From: Pacificoceanicola onchidii
GTDB taxonomy: Bacteria > Pseudomonadota > Alphaproteobacteria > Rhodobacterales > Rhodobacteraceae
Assembly (NCBI RefSeq): GCF_004804335.1
Contig: NZ_SRXY01000009.1
Coordinates: forward strand, 124,001 to 188,000
DNA: 64,000 bases
Reading direction: 5' to 3'
Shown: one piece after another, positions 8,554 through 17,372 of the stretch
Position numbering within the stretch: the first letter of the stretch is position 1
Layout of the letters: every line of letters begins with the position of its first letter
Position numbers and translations under genes: made by a program
Notes under the pieces: model-generated
Databases searched by the model: none
What the model saw: only the letters and a program-made list of their open reading frames with translations
Told to the model about the DNA's origin: nothing

Positions 8554-9039
8554 ATGGCAGAGATTACACTGACGGTGAACGGCCGGTCCGTCACCAAGTC
8601 GGTCAAGGGCAACACGCTCTTGGTCGAGTTTTTGCGTGAAGACCTGCGGCTGACCGGCACCCATGTGGGTTGCGACACCTCGCAGTGCGGCGCCTGTGTG
8701 GTGCATGTGAACGGCAAGGACGTAAAAGCCTGCACCATGTTCGCGGTTGAGGCCGATGGCGCAGAGGTTGCAACGATCGAAGGTGAGGCGGCCCCGGACG
8801 GCACGCTGAGCGCGGTTCAGGCGGCGTTCCAGGAGCATCACGGCTTGCAGTGCGGCTTTTGCACGCCGGGCATGGTGATGACCGCAACGGCGCTTTTGCG
8901 GGATAACCCCAAGCCGACGGAGGCCGAGGTGCGCGATTACCTGGAAGGCAACATTTGCCGCTGCACCGGCTACCACAACATCGTCAAGGCGATCATGGCG
9001 GCATCCGGTCAGGACGTCACCAGTATCGCTGCAGAGTAA
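8554..9039 (+). CDS. Molybdenum hydroxylase [2Fe-2S] small subunit (CoxS-like)
   Basis: The 161-residue protein carries both iron-sulfur clusters of the xanthine oxidase family. The plant-type cluster uses C40, C45, C48 and C60 ([12 protein letters not shown]). The second uses C100, C103, C135 and C137 (CGFCTPGM and NICRCTGY). It passes electrons from the Mo centre to FAD. The start at 8554 follows AGGGAGGAGAAG. Gene order S-L-M and the sequence of the large subunit point to a form II enzyme, so CO need not be the substrate. Confidence 0.95.
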   Translation: MAEITLTVNGRSVTKSVKGNTLLVEFLREDLRLTGTHVGCDTSQCGACVVHVNGKDVKACTMFAVEADGAEVATIEGEAAPDGTLSAVQAAFQEHHGLQCGFCTPGMVMTATALLRDNPKPTEAEVRDYLEGNICRCTGYHNIVKAIMAASGQDVTSIAAE

Positions 9040-9140
9040 GCCGGTTTCGCGTGGAGTGCCGGGGCACAGCCCCGGCCTACGGGACCGACACACGGTAGGG
9101 CGGGGCTGGGCCCCGCAACCCCCAAGGGAGGAATGAGACC
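9040..9140 (+). other. Intercistronic hairpins between small- and large-subunit genes
   Basis: GCCGGGGC pairs with GCCCCGGC (9058-9076) and GCGGGGC with GCCCCGC (9100-9116). CCTAC and GTAGG between them can also pair, giving three adjacent stems. There is no T-tract, so they probably stabilise or segment the mRNA rather than end it. GGGAGGA follows as the coxL-like ribosome site. Confidence 0.6.
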
Positions 9141-11501
9141 ATGCCCAAGGATCATGGCATTGGCGCAAGCCCGAAGCGGCGCGAGGACGTCCGCTTTCTG
9201 ACAGGCGCCGGAAATTATACAGACGACATCAACGTTTACGGTCAGACCTACGTGCATTTCCTGCGCTCTGACGTGGCGCACGGCACGATCAATTCGGTGG
9301 ACACCGGCGCGGCGGCGGGCATGCCCGGCGTGGTGCGCATTTTCACCGGCGCGGACTTCGAAGGGGTCGGCGGTCTGCCCTGCGGCTGGCAGGTGACGGA
9401 CAAGCACGGTGAGGCGATGAAAGAGCCGGGCCACCCGGTGCTGGCGCAAGGCAAGGTTCGCCATGTGGGCGATCCGATTGCCGCCGTGGTTGCCGAGAGT
9501 CTGGAGGAGGCGCGCAACGCCGCCGAGGCCATCGAGGTGGACATCACCGAACTGCCCGCCGTGGTCGACATGAAATCCGCCCTGGAGGCTGGCTCGACCA
9601 AGGTGCACGACGATCTGAGCGACAACCTCTGCTATGACTGGCAGTTCGGATCGGATCAGGCCGCCGTCGATGAGGCTTTCGCCAACGCGGCCCACGTGAC
9701 CACGCTGGATCTGCGCAACAACCGTCTGGTGGCAAACCCGATGGAGCCGCGCGTGGCGCTTGGCGATTACAACCGCGCCAACGATGAGAGCACGCTTTAC
9801 ACCACCTCGCAAAACCCGCACGTCATTCGGCTGCTGATGGGTGCCTTTGTTCTGGGTTTGCCGGAGCACAAGCTGCGCGTGGTGGCCCCGGATGTGGGCG
9901 GCGGATTTGGCACGAAGATCTTCCACTATGCGGAAGAGGCTTTTGTGACCTTTGCCTCGCGGCAGATCAATCGCCCGGTCAAGTGGACCTCGACCCGCTC
10001 CGAGGCCTTCATGTCTGACGCCCATGGCCGCGATCACGTGACCACGATCGAGCTGGCGCTGGATGCGGACAACAACTTCACCGGTCTGCGCACCGACACA
10101 CACGCCAACATGGGCGCGTATCTGTCGACTTTCGCCTCCTCGGTGCCCACGTGGCTGCACGGCACGCTGATGGCGGGCAACTACAAGACGCCCGCGGTTC
10201 AGGTGAACGTCAAGGCGGTGTTTACCAACACGGTTGCGGTGGACGCGTATCGTGGGGCAGGGCGGCCGGAAGCGACCTTCCAGCTGGAGCGCCTGGTGGA
10301 CAAGGCCGCGCGGGAGCTGGGCGTTGATCCCATCGCGCTGCGCCGTCAGAACTTCATCACCGAGTTCCCCTATGCGACGCCGGTTGCGGTGGAATATGAC
10401 ACCGGCAACTACCATGCGACCATGGACACGCTGGAAAGCATGATCGACCGCGAAGGCTTTGCCGCTCGCCGGGCCGAGAGCGCATCGCGCGGCAAGCTGC
10501 GCGGTCTGGGCGTGAACTGCTACATCGAGGCCTGCGGGATCGCGCCGTCGAACCTCGTCGGGCAGCTTGGGGCGCGCGCCGGTCTCTATGACGCGGCGAC
10601 GGTGCGGGTGAATGCCACTGGCTCGATCTCGGTGATGGTTGGCGCACACAGCCACGGGCAGGGACACGAGACTGTGTTCCCGCAGGTTGTGGCCGAGATG
10701 CTCGGGATTGATGAGGGCATGGTGGACATCGTCCATGGTGACAGCTCCAAGATCCCGTTTGGCATGGGCACCTATGGCTCGCGGTCTCTTGCGGTTTGTG
10801 GCTCGGCTATGGTCCGCGCCACGGAGAAGATCATCAACAAGGCCAAGAAGATCGCCGCCCACCTGTTAGAGGCCTCCGAGGCGGATATCGAGCTGAAGGA
10901 TGGTCAATTCTCGGTTGCGGGCACGGACAAATCCGTGGCCTGGGGGGATGTGACCCTTGCTGCCTATGTGCCGCACAACTACCCGCTCGAAGACATCGAG
11001 CCGGGCCTCGAGGAGACGGCCTTCTACGATCCGGCCAACTTCACCTACCCCTCGGGCGCCTATGCCTGCGAGGTCGAGGTGGACCCGGAAACCGGCAAGG
11101 TTACGGTGCTGGATTTCGCAGCGGCGGATGATTTTGGCAACGTGGTCAACCCGATGATCGTGGAAGGTCAGGTGCACGGCGGTCTGGCGCAGGGGATCGG
11201 GCAGGCGCTGCTCGAAAACTGTGCCTATGACGAGAACGGCCAGCTTCTGAGCGCGTCCTACATGGACTACGCCATGCCGCGCGCGGATGATGTGCCGTAC
11301 TACAAGGTCGACCATTCCAACGTGACGCCCTGCACGCACAACCCTCTGGGTGTGAAAGGCTGCGGCGAAGCGGGTGCGATTGGTTCGCCGCCGGCGCTGG
11401 TCAACGCGGTGCTCGATGCACTGAACGCCGCCGGGCATGACATCGGGCATATCGACATGCCGCTGAGCCCTTCGCGCGTCTGGTCTGCGATCAACGGCTG
11501 A
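9141..11501 (+). CDS. Molybdenum hydroxylase large subunit, form II CoxL-like
   Basis: This 786-residue Mo-binding subunit of the xanthine oxidase family begins with the usual [18 protein letters not shown]. It contains DVGGGFGTK near residue 253, and the active-site loop reads AYRGAGR (around residue 368). Form I CO dehydrogenases have AYRCSFR with the selenylated Cys at this loop; AYRGAGR marks form II. Late motifs are [21 protein letters not shown], holding the catalytic-type Glu. Form II enzymes may oxidise CO poorly or act on other carbonyl or N-heterocyclic substrates, so the substrate is unknown. No maturation genes (coxDEF) are nearby. Confidence 0.92.
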   Translation: MPKDHGIGASPKRREDVRFLTGAGNYTDDINVYGQTYVHFLRSDVAHGTINSVDTGAAAGMPGVVRIFTGADFEGVGGLPCGWQVTDKHGEAMKEPGHPVLAQGKVRHVGDPIAAVVAESLEEARNAAEAIEVDITELPAVVDMKSALEAGSTKVHDDLSDNLCYDWQFGSDQAAVDEAFANAAHVTTLDLRNNRLVANPMEPRVALGDYNRANDESTLYTTSQNPHVIRLLMGAFVLGLPEHKLRVVAPDVGGGFGTKIFHYAEEAFVTFASRQINRPVKWTSTRSEAFMSDAHGRDHVTTIELALDADNNFTGLRTDTHANMGAYLSTFASSVPTWLHGTLMAGNYKTPAVQVNVKAVFTNTVAVDAYRGAGRPEATFQLERLVDKAARELGVDPIALRRQNFITEFPYATPVAVEYDTGNYHATMDTLESMIDREGFAARRAESASRGKLRGLGVNCYIEACGIAPSNLVGQLGARAGLYDAATVRVNATGSISVMVGAHSHGQGHETVFPQVVAEMLGIDEGMVDIVHGDSSKIPFGMGTYGSRSLAVCGSAMVRATEKIINKAKKIAAHLLEASEADIELKDGQFSVAGTDKSVAWGDVTLAAYVPHNYPLEDIEPGLEETAFYDPANFTYPSGAYACEVEVDPETGKVTVLDFAAADDFGNVVNPMIVEGQVHGGLAQGIGQALLENCAYDENGQLLSASYMDYAMPRADDVPYYKVDHSNVTPCTHNPLGVKGCGEAGAIGSPPALVNAVLDALNAAGHDIGHIDMPLSPSRVWSAING

Positions 11502-11510
11502 TATCTGAGA

Positions 11511-11571
11511 GCGCCGGGGGCATTCTGCCCCCGGACCCCCTGAGGATATTTTTGGCACAAAGAAACATGGG
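11511..11571 (+). repeat. GC-rich hairpin repeat between large- and medium-subunit genes
   Basis: CCGGGGGCA (11514-11522) pairs perfectly with TGCCCCCGG (11526-11534) and is followed by ACCCCCTGAGGATATTTTTGG. I recall this GGGGGC-hairpin plus GAGTATTTTTGG arrangement as a frequent dispersed intergenic repeat in Rhodobacterales. It may weakly terminate or protect the mRNA. Confidence 0.55.
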
Positions 11572-11607
11572 GCGCGGCCCCGGTTCGAATGCCAGGGAGA
11601 AATGACA

Positions 11608-12396
11608 ATGTATGCATTTGATGTAGTGCGCCCAAGCAGCCTTGATGAGGCGGTGGCGGCGCTGGGAGAAGAAGACGCGCAGGCGCTGAGCGGCGGGCAG
11701 ACGCTGATCCCGACGCTGAAACAGCGGCTGGCCATGCCGTCAAAGCTGGTGAGCCTGACGGGAATCGCGGATCTGCAAGGTGTGTCTGCTGATGGCGGTA
11801 CAATCACGATTGGCGGAGCAACACCGCATGCGACCGTGGCGGCCGAGGCGGGCAGCTTCCCGGCGCTGGCTCAGCTTGCCGGGAACATCGGTGATCCGGC
11901 GGTGCGCAACCGGGGCACCATTGGCGGCAGCCTTGCCAACAACGATCCGTCCGCCTGTTATCCGGCGGCGGCGCTCGGGGCAGGGGCCACGATCACGACC
12001 AACAGCCGCGCCATCGCGGCGGACGACTACTTCCAGGGCCTGTTCACCACGGCGCTGGACGAAGGCGAAGTGGTCACCTCCGTCAGCTTCCCGGTGCCGG
12101 AAAAGGCAGCTTATGTGAAGTTCGAACAGCCTGCGTCCCGCTTTGCGCTTGTCGGTGTCTTTGTGACCAAATCCGGCGGCGATGTGCGGGTCGCGGTCAC
12201 AGGCGCATCCAACGACGGTGTGTTCCGCTGGAGCGAGGCCGAGGCCGCGCTGTCCGGCAACTTCGCACCTGAGGCGATCGACGGCCTGTCCGTGTCTGGC
12301 GACGACATGATCAGCGATCTGCACGGCTCTGGCGCCTATCGCGCGCATCTGGTGGGTGTGATGACCAAACGCGCTGTCGCGGCCGCCAACGGCTGA
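11608..12396 (+). CDS. Molybdenum hydroxylase FAD-binding medium subunit (CoxM-like)
   Basis: The 262-residue protein of the FAD-binding PCMH family shows ALSGGQTLIPTLKQRLA near the N-terminus and the dinucleotide loop IGDPAVRNRGTIGGSLANND. Its late region is the CO dehydrogenase flavoprotein C-terminal domain. It accepts electrons from the small subunit. AGGGAGA is one base before an ATG at 11602 but about seven before the ATG at 11608, so I prefer 11608 (MYAFDVVRP). It is the last gene of the coxG-S-L-M-like operon and is followed by a terminator. Confidence 0.93.
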   Translation: MYAFDVVRPSSLDEAVAALGEEDAQALSGGQTLIPTLKQRLAMPSKLVSLTGIADLQGVSADGGTITIGGATPHATVAAEAGSFPALAQLAGNIGDPAVRNRGTIGGSLANNDPSACYPAAALGAGATITTNSRAIAADDYFQGLFTTALDEGEVVTSVSFPVPEKAAYVKFEQPASRFALVGVFVTKSGGDVRVAVTGASNDGVFRWSEAEAALSGNFAPEAIDGLSVSGDDMISDLHGSGAYRAHLVGVMTKRAVAAANG

Positions 12397-12416
12397 TCCC
12401 GGAGCAGTTGATATGG

Positions 12417-12448
12417 CCCGGTCCTGTTCACGCAGGGCCGGGTTTTTT
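12417..12448 (+). terminator. Terminator of the cox-like operon
   Basis: CCCGGTCCTG pairs with CAGGGCCGGG (one G-T pair) and is followed by six Ts, 20 bases past the medium-subunit stop. Confidence 0.92.
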
Positions 12449-12553
12449 GTGGCCATCCGGAATTGTTGCAATTGATTTGATCAAATTTATCACCGAGGGC
12501 TTTCCCTCAGATCGGATCGGGGTATTCTGAGCCTCAAATCGTTGGAGGATGCC

Positions 12554-13786
12554 ATGAACGAGATGACGCCCGGGACCCCGAAACTCAAAGCCAAGGACGC
12601 GCCCGATCTTGGCCGTTTCGATTGGGAAGATGCTTTTCGCCTGAACGATCAGCTGAGCGAAGAAGAGCGGATGCTGGCCGACGGCGCCCGCGCTTTTGCG
12701 GCAGAAAAACTCGCGCCGCGCGTTGTGCAGGCTTTCGAGGAAGAAACCGTTGCGCCGGAAGTTTTCGCCGAGATGGGCGAGATGGGCCTGCTTGGCGTGA
12801 CCGTGCCGGAGGAATACGGCGGCATTGGCGCGTCTTACGTCTCCTACGGCTTGGTTGCGCGCGAGATTGAGCGGGTCGACAGCGGGTACCGGTCGATGAT
12901 GAGCGTTCAGTCGAGCCTCGTGATGTATCCGATTTATGCCTATGGCTCTGAAGAACAAAGGAAAAAATACCTCCCCAAGCTGGCGAGCGGGGAGTGGATC
13001 GGTTGTTTTGGCCTGACCGAGCCGGATGCGGGCAGCGATCCGGGCAGCATGAAAACCACCGCGAAGAAAACCGACGGCGGCTATGTGCTCAATGGCTCCA
13101 AGATGTGGATTTCCAATTCACCGATTGCGGATGTCTTTGTGGTCTGGGCGAAGTCCGAGGCGCATGGCGGCAAGATCCGCGGCTTTGTGCTTGAGAAAGG
13201 TGCCAAGGGCCTGTCCGCGCCTAAGATTGGCAACAAGCTGTCGCTGCGCGCCTCTGTGACCGGTGAAGTGGTCATGGACAATGTGGAAGTGGGTGAAGAC
13301 GCGCTCCTGCCGCATGTGCAGGGGCTCAAAGGGCCGTTCGGCTGTCTGAACCGCGCGCGCTATGGCATCAGCTGGGGCGTTCTGGGGGCGGCTGAGTTCT
13401 GCTGGCACGCGGCGCGGCAATACGGGCTGGACCGGCAGCAATTCGGCAAGCCGATTGCCCAGACGCAGCTGTTCCAGAAGAAACTGGCGGATATGCAGAC
13501 CGAGATATCTCTGGGGCTTCAGGGCTGTCTGCGGGTCGGACGTTTGATGGATGAGGCGCAGGGCGCGCCGGAGATGATCTCGATCCTCAAGCGCAACAAT
13601 TGCGGCAAGGCGCTCGACATTGCGCGCATGGCCCGTGACATGCACGGCGGCAATGGCATCTCCGGGGAGTTCCAGGTGATCCGTCACATGGTGAACCTTG
13701 AGACGGTGAACACCTATGAAGGCACGCATGATGTGCACGCGCTGATCCTTGGCCGCGCACAAACCGGGCTACAGGCGTTTTTCTGA
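12554..13786 (+). CDS. gcdH: Glutaryl-CoA dehydrogenase (acyl-CoA dehydrogenase family)
   Basis: This 410-residue FAD enzyme oxidatively decarboxylates glutaryl-CoA to crotonyl-CoA in lysine and tryptophan breakdown. The N-terminal [13 protein letters not shown], the [14 protein letters not shown] segment with its substrate-binding Arg, [15 protein letters not shown], and [15 protein letters not shown] with the catalytic Glu are all characteristic of GcdH rather than other acyl-CoA dehydrogenases. GGAGGA precedes the ATG at 12554 at good spacing. The gene has its own upstream region with a palindrome ATTTGATCAAAT (12475-12486) and a GAGGG/CCCTC hairpin (12495-12508), either of which could be regulatory. 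Confidence 0.94.
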   Translation: MNEMTPGTPKLKAKDAPDLGRFDWEDAFRLNDQLSEEERMLADGARAFAAEKLAPRVVQAFEEETVAPEVFAEMGEMGLLGVTVPEEYGGIGASYVSYGLVAREIERVDSGYRSMMSVQSSLVMYPIYAYGSEEQRKKYLPKLASGEWIGCFGLTEPDAGSDPGSMKTTAKKTDGGYVLNGSKMWISNSPIADVFVVWAKSEAHGGKIRGFVLEKGAKGLSAPKIGNKLSLRASVTGEVVMDNVEVGEDALLPHVQGLKGPFGCLNRARYGISWGVLGAAEFCWHAARQYGLDRQQFGKPIAQTQLFQKKLADMQTEISLGLQGCLRVGRLMDEAQGAPEMISILKRNNCGKALDIARMARDMHGGNGISGEFQVIRHMVNLETVNTYEGTHDVHALILGRAQTGLQAFF

Positions 13787-14114
13787 ACCTGCGCGCATCA
13801 GGGGCAGGGTTCAAACCTTGCCCTTGGTGGATTTGTCCGAGTTGCCCATCTGGCGTCCGGACATCTTATAATCGGTATTATGTAAATATAATGGATGCCG
13901 AAATGGCCCCCTGACACAACTGTCCGGGCCAATTGACCAAATGGTCATTTTTTTACCGTGAATCCTGTGGCATACTTAGTCCCGGCGCTGGACAGCTTGC
14001 CCTGAGCGCGCTTAGCTATGCGCCTGTACCGACCTCGCGAAATGATCGCCACAGGCCGGTCCTTGCAGACACACCGCTTGGTCCACCACGCCTTGCCATG
14101 GAGAGCCCAGACCG
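13787..14114. other. Intergenic region upstream of the LuxR gene
   Basis: A hairpin at 13801-13824 (GGGCAGG with CCTTGCCC) lacks a T-tract. TGACCA-AA-TGGTCA (13934-13947) followed by seven Ts may be a weak terminator of gcdH or an operator. No lux-box-like 20-bp palindrome and no gene are seen. Confidence 0.4.
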
Positions 14115-14879
14115 ATGAAGGCTGAATTTCGAGACACGTTGATCGAACTGACGAACATGGACAGTGTCGAGGCCGTCTGGGCGCTTCACTGCGAGACGAT
14201 GGCCTCATACGGGTTTGACCGGCTGATTTATGGTTTCACGAACTTCCGCACGGAGACCTCGCTCGGTGATCCCAATGATTTTGTCATCCTGAGCAATCAC
14301 ACGACGGCCTATCGCAAAGGGTTTGTCGAAGGTGGCCTGTACCGCAATGCGCCGATGGTGCGTTGGGCGCTGGCCAATGAGGGTTTCTGCAGCTGGCGCG
14401 TGATGGCGCCGCGTGTGACGTCCGGCGATCTGAGCGATCAGGAGCGCAAGGTTCTGGAGTTCAACCTGTCGCACAAGGTGCACGCGGGCTACACGATCAG
14501 CTTCAAGTCCGTCTCCAGCCGCGCCAAGGGCGCAATTTCGCTGACCACGCGGGCCGAGCTGAGCCAGGATCAGGCGGATGAGATCTGGGCCGAACACGGT
14601 CAGGATATCGTTCTGCTGAACAACATCGCTCACCTGAAAATCCTCACCCTGCCCGTCCCGCTGCAGAATCAGACCCTGACGCCGAGACAGCGTGAGGCGC
14701 TGGAATGGGTTGGCGATGGCAAGACCATGCAGGACATCGCGCAGATCATGGGATTGACCCAGGCAACGATCGAAAAGCACCTGCGTCTTGCGCGCGAAAC
14801 GCTCAATGTCGAGACCACGGCACAGGCCGTCGCGAAGGCCGCGTTTCACAACCAGATGTACATTATTGAAGCGACGTGA
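14115..14879 (+). CDS. LuxR-family solo regulator with autoinducer-binding-like domain
   Basis: The 254-residue protein has an N-terminal autoinducer-binding fold (residues about 15-165) and a C-terminal LuxR HTH (about 185-245: LTPRQREALEWVGDGKTMQDIA, then TIEKHLRLARETL). No luxI lies in the window, so it is a solo. In the ligand site the usual W-x3-Y and Asp-Pro pattern appears as Y66, F70 and A79-P80 (RNAPMV), so the Asp that holds the acyl-homoserine lactone amide looks replaced by Ala. It may bind another ligand or work ligand-free. Target genes are unknown. Confidence 0.9.
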   Translation: MKAEFRDTLIELTNMDSVEAVWALHCETMASYGFDRLIYGFTNFRTETSLGDPNDFVILSNHTTAYRKGFVEGGLYRNAPMVRWALANEGFCSWRVMAPRVTSGDLSDQERKVLEFNLSHKVHAGYTISFKSVSSRAKGAISLTTRAELSQDQADEIWAEHGQDIVLLNNIAHLKILTLPVPLQNQTLTPRQREALEWVGDGKTMQDIAQIMGLTQATIEKHLRLARETLNVETTAQAVAKAAFHNQMYIIEAT

Positions 14880-15283
14880 ACAGTTGTGCCACGGGGCGGC
14901 GATTGTCATCGAAACGTCACATAAAGAACGAAGGCTATGTGCCTGATAAGCTGTGATAAAGATCACACCTAAGTCACCGTGAATTCTGCGTAAAAAACGC
15001 CTGAAATCCAAAAGGTCGGGAAATCCCGACTTTTTTTACGTGGCGTCATTTGCCAATCTGTAATCGTTCCGTGAGTGGTGGCTTTAGGCCATGGAACACA
15101 GAGGTCCTACCCCCGGGTATTGTCCGGGCTCTGAGATCTTGCCGGCTTTGTCGGCGCTGGTTTCGGCAGGGCAATTTCCGCCTTTGCCGGGCCGGCATTT
15201 TTCCGGGGCTCCCGCTTCATCCCCAATGTCTCAAACGTGGGGGCCCCGGATACCTCCCCTGCCCGCTTTTATCGGTCGGCAAC
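14880..15283. other. Gap between luxR and tsf: CRP-like palindrome and terminator
   Basis: TGTGATAAAGATCACA at 14952-14967 matches the CRP consensus TGTGA-N6-TCACA exactly but has no gene downstream on either strand in a useful position. A terminator follows at 15013-15037. The stretch 15040-15280 is GC-rich with no gene I can support. Confidence 0.45.
15013..15037 (+). terminator. Terminator downstream of luxR
   Basis: GTCGGG (15015-15020) pairs with CCCGAC (15025-15030) and is followed by seven Ts. It is 134 bases past the luxR stop and could instead end a small RNA that begins near 14950. Confidence 0.85.
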
Positions 15284-15315
15284 AAAAAACGGCGCGCCCA
15301 GATGGACGCGCCGTT
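15284..15315 (-). terminator. Terminator of rpsB-tsf
   Basis: AACGGCGCG pairs with CGCGCCGTT (15288-15296 with 15307-15315). On the minus strand a T-tract follows at once. It lies 26 bases beyond the tsf stop. Confidence 0.93.
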
Positions 15316-15340
15316 CCTTATTGTCTGTGCGGGGGCTGAA

Positions 15341-16216
15341 TTAGCCCTGAGCGGCCTTGGCCACCTCGGCAGCGAAGTCTTCTTCGACTTTCTCGATGCC
15401 TTCACCAACCTGCATGCGCACGAAGCCGACGATCTCGGCGCCCGCGTCTTTTGCGGCCTGCTCAACGGTCTTGTCGGTGTCCATGACGAACTGCTGACCG
15501 GTGAGGGTCACTTCGGCGAGGAACTTCTTCATGCGGCCCACGATCATTTTCTCGATCACGGCGTCCGGCTTGCCGGATTCCTTGGCGATGTCGATCTGAA
15601 CCTGCTTTTCCTTCTCAACAACGGCCGGGTCGAGTTCGGCTTCGTTGAGGGCCTGCGGGTTGGCCGCTGCGATGTGCATGGCAACCTGCTTGCCGAACGC
15701 TTCGTCGCCGCCCTTGAGCGCCACGAGCACGCCGATCTGGCCCATGCCACCGGCTGCCGCGTTGTGCACGTAGGAGGCAACCACGTCGCCGGTCACGGAC
15801 GCCATGCGGCGCAGGGACATGTTCTCGCCGATGGTGGCGATCTTGTCGGTGATCAGGTCAGCGACTTTCTTGCCTTCGACTTCGGCTTCTTTCAGCGCGT
15901 CAACGTCGGCAACACCCATGGCGGCACCGGCGATGCTGGCAACCATGCCCTGGAATTCGGCGTTCTTGCCAACGAAGTCGGTTTCGGAGTTCACCTCGAC
16001 GGCAACACCTTTGCCACCGTCGACCTTGACGGCCACGAGGCCCTCAGCGGCGGTACGGCCGGACTTCTTGGCGGCCTTGGCGAGACCCTTGGTGCGCAGC
16101 CAGTCAACAGCCGCCTCCATGTCGCCATCGGTTTCGACCAGCGCTTTTTTGGCATCCATCATGCCAGCGGCAGTCATTTCGCGCAGTTCTTTCACCTGCT
16201 TTGCAGAAATAGCCAT
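15341..16216 (-). CDS. tsf: Elongation factor Ts
   Basis: EF-Ts exchanges GDP for GTP on EF-Tu. The 291-residue protein begins with a UBA-like domain ([21 protein letters not shown]) and contains the family signature [11 protein letters not shown], the core [10 protein letters not shown], and a C-terminal dimerisation part ending [26 protein letters not shown] precedes the start. It follows rpsB on the same strand with a 96-base gap that holds a perfect 8-bp hairpin (16247-16268), the usual rpsB-tsf arrangement. Confidence 0.98.
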   Translation of the reverse strand: MAISAKQVKELREMTAAGMMDAKKALVETDGDMEAAVDWLRTKGLAKAAKKSGRTAAEGLVAVKVDGGKGVAVEVNSETDFVGKNAEFQGMVASIAGAAMGVADVDALKEAEVEGKKVADLITDKIATIGENMSLRRMASVTGDVVASYVHNAAAGGMGQIGVLVALKGGDEAFGKQVAMHIAAANPQALNEAELDPAVVEKEKQVQIDIAKESGKPDAVIEKMIVGRMKKFLAEVTLTGQQFVMDTDKTVEQAAKDAGAEIVGFVRMQVGEGIEKVEEDFAAEVAKAAQG

Positions 16217-16312
16217 GATTGGCTCTCCTCGAATTTGTCGTGTTGAGGCAGGCCCGCGATGGCCTGCCCCGATCTGTCACAGTGAGATGTCAGTCCTAAG
16301 ACAGACCGGCGA

Positions 16313-17086
16313 TTATTCGCCCTGTGCTTCGGCCTCGGCCAGAACCTCTTCGACGGGCGCTTCTTCGAGCGCGCCGAGGTCAACGCCTGCGGCTTCCATC
16401 TGGCCGGTCATGCCGTCGAGGGCCGCGCGGGAGACGAGGTCACAGTACAGAGCAATCGCGCGGGCCGCGTCGTCGTTGCCCGGGATGATGTAGTCCACGC
16501 CTTCGGGCGAGCAGTTGGTGTCGACGATGGCAACAACCGGGATACCCAGCTTGTTGGCTTCGGCCACGGCCAGTGCTTCTTTCTTGACGTCGATGACGAA
16601 GAGCATGTCCGGAACACCGCCCATTTCGCGGATGCCGCCCAGCGAAGCTTCGAGCTTCTGCTGGTCACGTTCCATGCCAAGACGCTCTTTCTTGGTCAGG
16701 CCTTCGGCGCCCTGCTCCATGGTCTCGTCAATCGCCTTCAGGCGGTTGATGGACTGGGACACGGTCTGCCAGTTGGTCAGCGTGCCGCCGAGCCAGCGGT
16801 GGTTCATGTAGTACTGTGCGCATTTCTCAGCGGCGTCTGCGATCGGCTGAGCCGCCTGACGCTTGGTGCCGACGAAGAGAACGCGGCCGCCTTTGGCAAC
16901 GGTGTCACGGATTGCGTTCAGCGCCTGGTCCAGCAGCGGAACGGTCTGGGTGAGGTCCATGATGTGGATGCCATTGCGCGCACCGTAGATGAACTCGCCC
17001 ATGCGGGGGTTCCAGCGCTGCGTCTGGTGGCCAAAATGAACGCCAGCTTCGAGCAGCTGACGCATGGTGAACTCGGGAAGAGCCAT
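16313..17086 (-). CDS. rpsB: 30S ribosomal protein S2
   Basis: The 257-residue S2 begins [20 protein letters not shown] and shows the S2 blocks [34 protein letters not shown] and [17 protein letters not shown]. The acidic C-terminal extension ([17 protein letters not shown]) is usual in alphaproteobacteria. The start at 17086 has AAGGAA upstream; the longer frame to 17110 is not supported. S2 binds the small subunit late in assembly and recruits S1. Confidence 0.98.
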   Translation of the reverse strand: MALPEFTMRQLLEAGVHFGHQTQRWNPRMGEFIYGARNGIHIMDLTQTVPLLDQALNAIRDTVAKGGRVLFVGTKRQAAQPIADAAEKCAQYYMNHRWLGGTLTNWQTVSQSINRLKAIDETMEQGAEGLTKKERLGMERDQQKLEASLGGIREMGGVPDMLFVIDVKKEALAVAEANKLGIPVVAIVDTNCSPEGVDYIIPGNDDAARAIALYCDLVSRAALDGMTGQMEAAGVDLGALEEAPVEEVLAEAEAQGE

Positions 17087-17236
17087 GCTTCTATTCCTTT
17101 CCGGTTTCATTTCCTCGGCGGGGGATCAAGGCAGTTGCCTCAACCGGTGGACCTTTGGGGATGTCTGTCCAAGAGGCCCGCCCCCGCCTGCGGGGTTCGT
17201 GCGCGTGCCTTTAGAGCGGTTTGACCGGGAGTGCAA
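17087..17236 (-). promoter_or_regulatory. rpsB promoter and leader
   Basis: On the minus strand TTGCAC (17236-17231), a 17-base spacer and TAAAGG (17213-17208) make a fair sigma-70 promoter. That gives a leader of roughly 115 bases containing the stem CCCCGC/GCGGGG (17182-17195) and an AGGCA/TGCCT stem close to the gene. S2 autoregulation through such leaders is known elsewhere; here it is inference. Confidence 0.45.
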
Positions 17237-17317
17237 GGGGGGATTGGGGAATGGGCGGAATTGGTGTTGAGCGCTCAATCCGCTCGCCACAGGCGCGGCT
17301 TACGCTTTGGCCAAGAA

Positions 17318-17338
17318 GTCCCGGATCAAGTCCGGGAC
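17318..17338. repeat. Short palindromic hairpin GTCCCGGA-TCAAG-TCCGGGAC
   Basis: Perfect 8-bp arms around a five-base loop. Similar TCCCGGATCAAGTCCGGGA palindromes are scattered in many alphaproteobacterial genomes. It sits just past the hupE-like stop and may act as its transcript end. The preceding bases (about 17277-17298) resemble part of the repeat found near 2103. Confidence 0.55.
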
Positions 17339-17372
17339 CCTGCCTCAAAATGACCGCTCAAGGTCCGTCCGT

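Noticed and set aside
9009-10862. 617-codon minus-strand frame opposite the molybdenum hydroxylase large subunit
   Set aside because: High-GC antisense shadow of a well-supported gene; no recognisable protein features.
12472-12484. FNR-box-like TTGAT...ATCAA upstream of gcdH
   Set aside because: Spacing is three bases rather than the four of FNR sites; kept only as a palindrome.
13934-13947. TGACCA-AA-TGGTCA as a lux-box for the LuxR solo
   Set aside because: Too short and unlike lux boxes; followed by Ts, so a weak terminator is as likely.
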